DNA of 64,000 nt, taken from Pteria penguin. Its lineage: Eukaryota > Mollusca > Bivalvia > Pterioida > Pteriidae. Position numbers and translations under genes: made by a program. A model generated the notes under the pieces. The model searched no databases and was not told the origin of the DNA. It worked only from the letters and a program-made list of their open reading frames with translations. The stretch covers positions 38,536,085 through 38,600,084 of the forward strand of contig CM068580.1 in NCBI GenBank assembly GCA_035048485.1, in the 5' to 3' direction. Shown here in pieces: positions 60,146 through 64,000 of this stretch. How positions within the stretch are numbered: the first letter of the stretch is position 1; every line of letters begins with the position of its first letter.

Positions 60146-60341
60146 TGTTCGTGTTGCTCTGTTTCAACGTTTCGGCCGACGGCCTTTATCAAGAAAACAT
60201 GAACTTAAAAATGACTGATATCTTGACTCTATGTAAATTCTATAAAGAATATTATGAAAAGATGTGAGACATTTTTAAGTTCATGTTTTCTTGATAAAGA
60301 CCATCGGCCGAAACGTTGAAACAGAGCATCACGAGCAGGAC
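60146..60341. mobile_element. Fold-back element, about 68-bp arms
   Basis: The left arm 60146-60213 (CTGTTCGTGTTGCTCTGTTT, CAACGTTTCGGCCGACGGCC, TTTATCAAGAAAACATGAAC) and right arm 60270-60341 are near-perfect reverse complements with about 56 bases between them. It abuts the tail of the SINE at 60342. Confidence 0.87.
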
Positions 60342-60607
60342 TGATTATTGTTTTACGTCACACCACGATTATTTCACGTATAGGGTAACGACATCTGCCT
60401 GATACACCGCATAGAAATTTTACCTGTACAACGGATCCACTCGAAGCAGTGAGGGATCTTTTACGTGCCAAGCCTTACGTGACATGGGGCCTCGATTCTT
60501 ACTGTCTCATCCGAAAGACATAACACCAGTATGCACACGGCGGGATTCGAACCCGGGACCTTTCGGTCACAAGTCGAGCACCTCATCCACTGGGCCACGT
60601 CGACTTC
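60342..60607 (-). repeat. tRNA-headed SINE, minus strand
   Basis: Read on the minus strand: head GAAGTCGACGTGGCCCAGTG with the B box GGTTCGAATCCCG; body GTGTGCATACTGGTGTTATG, GACAGTAAGAATCGAGG, CACGTAAAAGATCCCTCACT; tail GTGTGACGTAAAACAATAAT. It is nearly full length. Confidence 0.85.
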
Positions 60608-60613
60608 ACCCAA

Positions 60614-60792
60614 ACCATAGGGGCAGGCTTGTTGTAGTGGTTAAGCGCTTGGCTGACGATCCGGGTTCGATTCCCGGATTGCGCCACTATGTTTAAGAGG
60701 TTGGTAACCTCCTCCTTCCATGTCGCGATATAACTGAAAATTGTTGAAAGCGACGTAAAACACCAATCAATCAACCAGCCAACCAGCCACCC
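60614..60792 (+). repeat. Second-type tRNA-headed SINE, plus strand
   Basis: TTGTAGTGGTTAAGCGCTTG is an A-box-like stretch and GATCCGGGTTCGATTCCCGG a B-box stem-loop, both at tRNA spacing. The body differs from the other family (GTTAAGAGG-type text, CCTCCTTCCATGTCGCGATA), and the tail is AGCGACGTAAAACACCAATC then (AACC)n. A decayed head occurs at 53.8 kb and a tail at 22.6 kb. It is not a tRNA gene: no acceptor stem closes. Confidence 0.75.
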
Positions 60793-61225
60793 TAACCATA
60801 AACCGTGCAGTGTATGCACATATACATTTGGATAACAAGGAATCGTAAAGTGCACGGCCTATTGTTGTCACGGGCTCTGATTCACGTCATAACCATAAAC
60901 CGTACAATAAATGAACATGTACGTATGACAAACTTCGAATTTGCTATCCTCTCTGTCGAATTCGTTAAGAGTTAATATAGTAACGATACAGAAACACAAA
61001 ATGATCCTTTTCAAATCTAAAAGTGATACGACGCCGTATCAATGAATAAGGGCCATTCAGATTGAAAGAGTTGAATACTGTCGGAAAAATACAATGGGCT
61101 GCTTTTTTTGTAGGCTGTACGTCCCTTTCGATATCTTTTAAGTTACTTATATACTGCGATACAAAACAGGAGGTAATATAATTAGACTTATATAAAGTGT
61201 ATATCAATCTGCTATATGCTTTTTG

Positions 61226-61512
61226 AAGCCGGTGTGACTAGTGGATAAGGTGCTTGGCTCGTGACTGAGAGGTCCCGGGTTCGACTCCCGCCTAGGGCGC
61301 ACCGGTGTTCTGTCTATCGGATGAAACAGTAAAAACCGAGGTCCCGTGTCACGGTAGGCGTGGCAAGAGATAGATCCCTCACTGCTTCGGATGGGTCCGT
61401 TAAAAAGGTAAAAATTTCTATTCAAATCATCAAGCAGATGCCGTCACCATACACGTGAAATAATCGTGGAGTGACGTAAAACAATACTCAGTCAATCAAT
61501 CAATCGATCAAT
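61226..61512 (+). repeat. tRNA-headed SINE, plus strand, near full length
   Basis: Head AAGCCGGTGTGACTAGTGGA, B box CCCGGGTTCGACTCCCG, body GCGCACCGGTGTTCTGTC, GATGAAACAGTAAAAACCGA, CACGGTAGGCGTGGCA, tail GAGTGACGTAAAACAATACT and (CAAT)n. This is the best-preserved copy and a good reference for the family. Confidence 0.9.
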
Positions 61513-64000
61513 CTATATGCTCTTTGCAGAAAGCGTATTAACGTTCCTGAAACTATGTGCTTCTGTTACCAGACCAAGCCGGGTTTTTTTTTTGTCCCCG
61601 AAATTAGATCTTATTATTGGATATTGCCATCTTGACGTCGTTAAACTTACAAAGTTTCCGTTCTTCGCCCTTCATTATACTGACCTTTTAATATTACATT
61701 GTTTTGTGAAGGTACTTAATTTGGTCCAGTTAAAGACTCTAAGAAGATTCTAATACTGACTTGTATTGTTAAGATTATCAAGGTTTTAAAAGTCATATGA
61801 TGGTCTATGCATCTTCCGATATATTGTGCATACTCGGCACCATTTTGAAATATTTCGACATAATGACTTTATTATTTACCAGTGATGTACCCCAAATGGA
61901 GATATGATCGTTTACCTTGTCTAGCTTTATAGAAATATTAATATATGATCAGAATTTGGTTTACAGAATCACGTCATGTGGATATGGACAAAATTTAAAC
62001 AAAGAGTCTGTTTTACTTGTCCATCCACGCCATTGTACCCTTGCAACAGATATATATGTCCTAGTACATGTATTTTATTTTCAACGTTAAGCGTTCACCG
62101 AAGACGCGATTTCTTTGTATAGCACAGTTCTTGTTTATATTCATTTTATTAAGGACACCATTGAATGCACCGCTCATTATATTTTTTTTCAAAGTAACAT
62201 CAAATATGAAAACTAAATTCAGGTTCTCGCCATGCAAAATGAAAAGATGCGATCATGCTTGCAATCGCGATACAGGAAAAACTTGTTTTAAATAAATTGT
62301 GTATAAACAGAAATAGATATTCATAACAGAGCTCCGGCTATCTTTGAATTAGTTGGAGATTTTTATGTAGTGGGATGAGGACAAACAATACACTCAGCGA
62401 TCCTGTGGCATTAAGCAACCGGAGTGGAAAGTCGCAATCGCTTTATAATAACCACATTATTCCCGAAAGCAAAACCCTTTGCCCAATTATCCGCATTTTT
62501 CTTCATTGCCATTCGATTTGATACCCGGTTTGCTTTTGTGTGAATACAATTCATACCCGGTGTGTTTATTTACAAATTATAGGTCTGAATAATGCAAACT
62601 ATTCTGGGGCACAAAAAGCAATCAAACGCCAAATTTATTGTGAGATACGACATATTTACGGGTTTGCGTAACTTATATTTGAGTTAAAGTGGTCTTAACT
62701 TGACATGTACAGGGGTCTTGACACACAGGGCATTCACATGGCGGTTAGTGGAAATTCGAATACAAAGGAAACAATAAACGTAAATAATGACTTGAAATGT
62801 GATTCTCTAAGCGATATCATTACAATGAAATGAACACTTTATTGGGAAGCCAAGAAAACTTTCGAGGTTTGTTGTCAATAAAAAATAATTCAGTCTACTT
62901 TGCACATGCAATGATTTACTGTCGCTGCTTACATTGTAAGTACCAGATGGCTCAAAAAGACTAACAGTGTAGTCTTATTCTCCATATTGTATTCACTAAG
63001 ACTGCACAGATCTACTGAGGTATTTTTTAAATCAAAATTTAAAAAAAATCGAAAAATTTCTATTGATCCCATTCAATTTAAAGGAAAACTTGTTTGTTGA
63101 ACATTCATATTCTTGTAGATGTTTTATAGATCTAAAATGGACATTTTCTTATATGTTGGAATATATATATATCCCACAATCACTGAGTGGGCTGTAGATC
63201 AACAAGCACTTCAAACAGGTTTAACTTTCTATACAGTAAGGCAATATTGACTTAACAGTTACCTGTTCTATGCTATGTCTCTATTAAGGAACCATCCCAC
63301 AGAAAACCTTATGTCCCTTTAGACGGTATTTGAAATATTTTTGTATGAATAAATTTGAGAGATGTGTTTACTTCACACATTGCAGTGTTTATTACGCGAG
63401 ACATATACTTTCATATGAACGTTGCGTAGATAAAAAAGATGACAGAGTAAGACCAACAAAGAAGTTAATGTAATGTCAGTATACATAAAAGTGAAATTCA
63501 TTTATCATATTTTGAAAAACACGACGTTTGACTTGTGTTCTTTATGTTTTTTTTTTTCGATATACAGGTGCACCTTACCTATAACAAATTATAATTGAAG
63601 ATATATACAGATGCCACTTTGTGGACAAGACCAGTTCTCCGTATCCTATCATGCCCCTAAATCTTTCTTTAGCCATCTAGTTAGTAAACACTTTACATCA
63701 CGCTCTGAACATGGTGGCACTTTTTCGGCTAGCACTTAATATGATACTATGATCGAGATTTACTGATCAACATCCCAGACATGGGAGCAGGTCGCAGCAG
63801 TAGAAGACAACATCTGGGACTTTCATTCTCCTGACAATAAGCGGTCTTCGGGCGTCTTCTGTGGGGCATGACGGTATACGAAGAATAATGTTATGTTTAT
63901 AAGTGACGTCTGATAAGTACTGAGGACACAATTGATAACCCAGAATGTATTATAAGAGTAATCACTCTCTTGTGATGTTTTAAAAGTACATTAAATGCTA
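61513..64000. other. Non-coding, nothing recognised
   Basis: AT-rich sequence that would be intron or upstream DNA of the GAREM-like gene. I looked on the minus strand for a CABIT exon and saw none. Short open frames (for example near 61517 and 62068) have no family match or splice sites. Confidence 0.45.

Noticed and set aside
60614..60690. Possible tRNA gene (clear A-like and B boxes)
   Set aside because: No acceptor stem or anticodon stem closes, and the text continues into a SINE body with a (AACC)n tail.

Overview
The window looks like a piece of animal nuclear genome. Genes have short coding exons with canonical GT/AG junctions, introns are long, the base composition is AT-rich, and satellites and small transposons make up much of the sequence. 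The tRNA-headed SINEs, the ~160-bp tandem units and the many fold-back elements are what I would expect in a bivalve mollusc, or at least a lophotrochozoan. That placement is inference; no rRNA or mitochondrial marker is present to fix it.

Recognisable genes are few. (1) 2635-2943, minus: the N-terminal coding exon of a NOL4-like nucleolar protein; the rest of that gene lies off the left edge or in exons I could not find. (2) 41959-44300, plus: a complete two-exon coding region for cytochrome c oxidase subunit 6C (95 aa), with its 5' UTR intron ending exactly at the ATG. (3) 46938-51959, minus: a four-exon gene for a protein of about 705 aa with two CABIT domains (the Themis/GAREM fold), carried on one 1.85-kb exon and followed by a basic tail with tyrosine motifs. 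(4) 56270-58253, minus: the last two exons of a second gene with the C-terminal architecture of a GAREM-type adaptor (proline-rich SH3 ligand, then SAM domain). Its CABIT part would lie beyond 64000. Genes 3 and 4 sit head-to-tail about 4.3 kb apart and together look like a small cluster of receptor-tyrosine-kinase or immune signalling adaptors.

The rest is repeats. 3.65-4.0 kb is a SINE segment amplified as seven exact-length 49-bp units. 4.33-4.59 kb is a tRNA-like hairpin. 7.5-10.5 kb is a 39-bp minisatellite whose unit is a multiple of three and so leaves a 296-codon open frame; two fold-back elements are nested in it. 13.3-16.3 kb is a 49-bp minisatellite split by a dead LINE. 17.36-18.05 kb is a palindrome made of inverted minisatellite arrays with terminal repeats. 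23.9-27.2 kb is a 3.3-kb array of ~20-bp units, and 32.4-34.06 kb is a 27-bp array with higher-order duplication. 34.6-37.6 kb is a fossil mariner transposase gene split by another transposon. About 40.0-40.95 and 45.6-46.05 kb are ~160-bp unit arrays.

I found no new multi-gene system that I can defend. The parts most worth following are the CABIT/SAM gene pair, the inverted minisatellite palindrome, and the ways SINEs and fold-back elements have seeded or invaded minisatellites.
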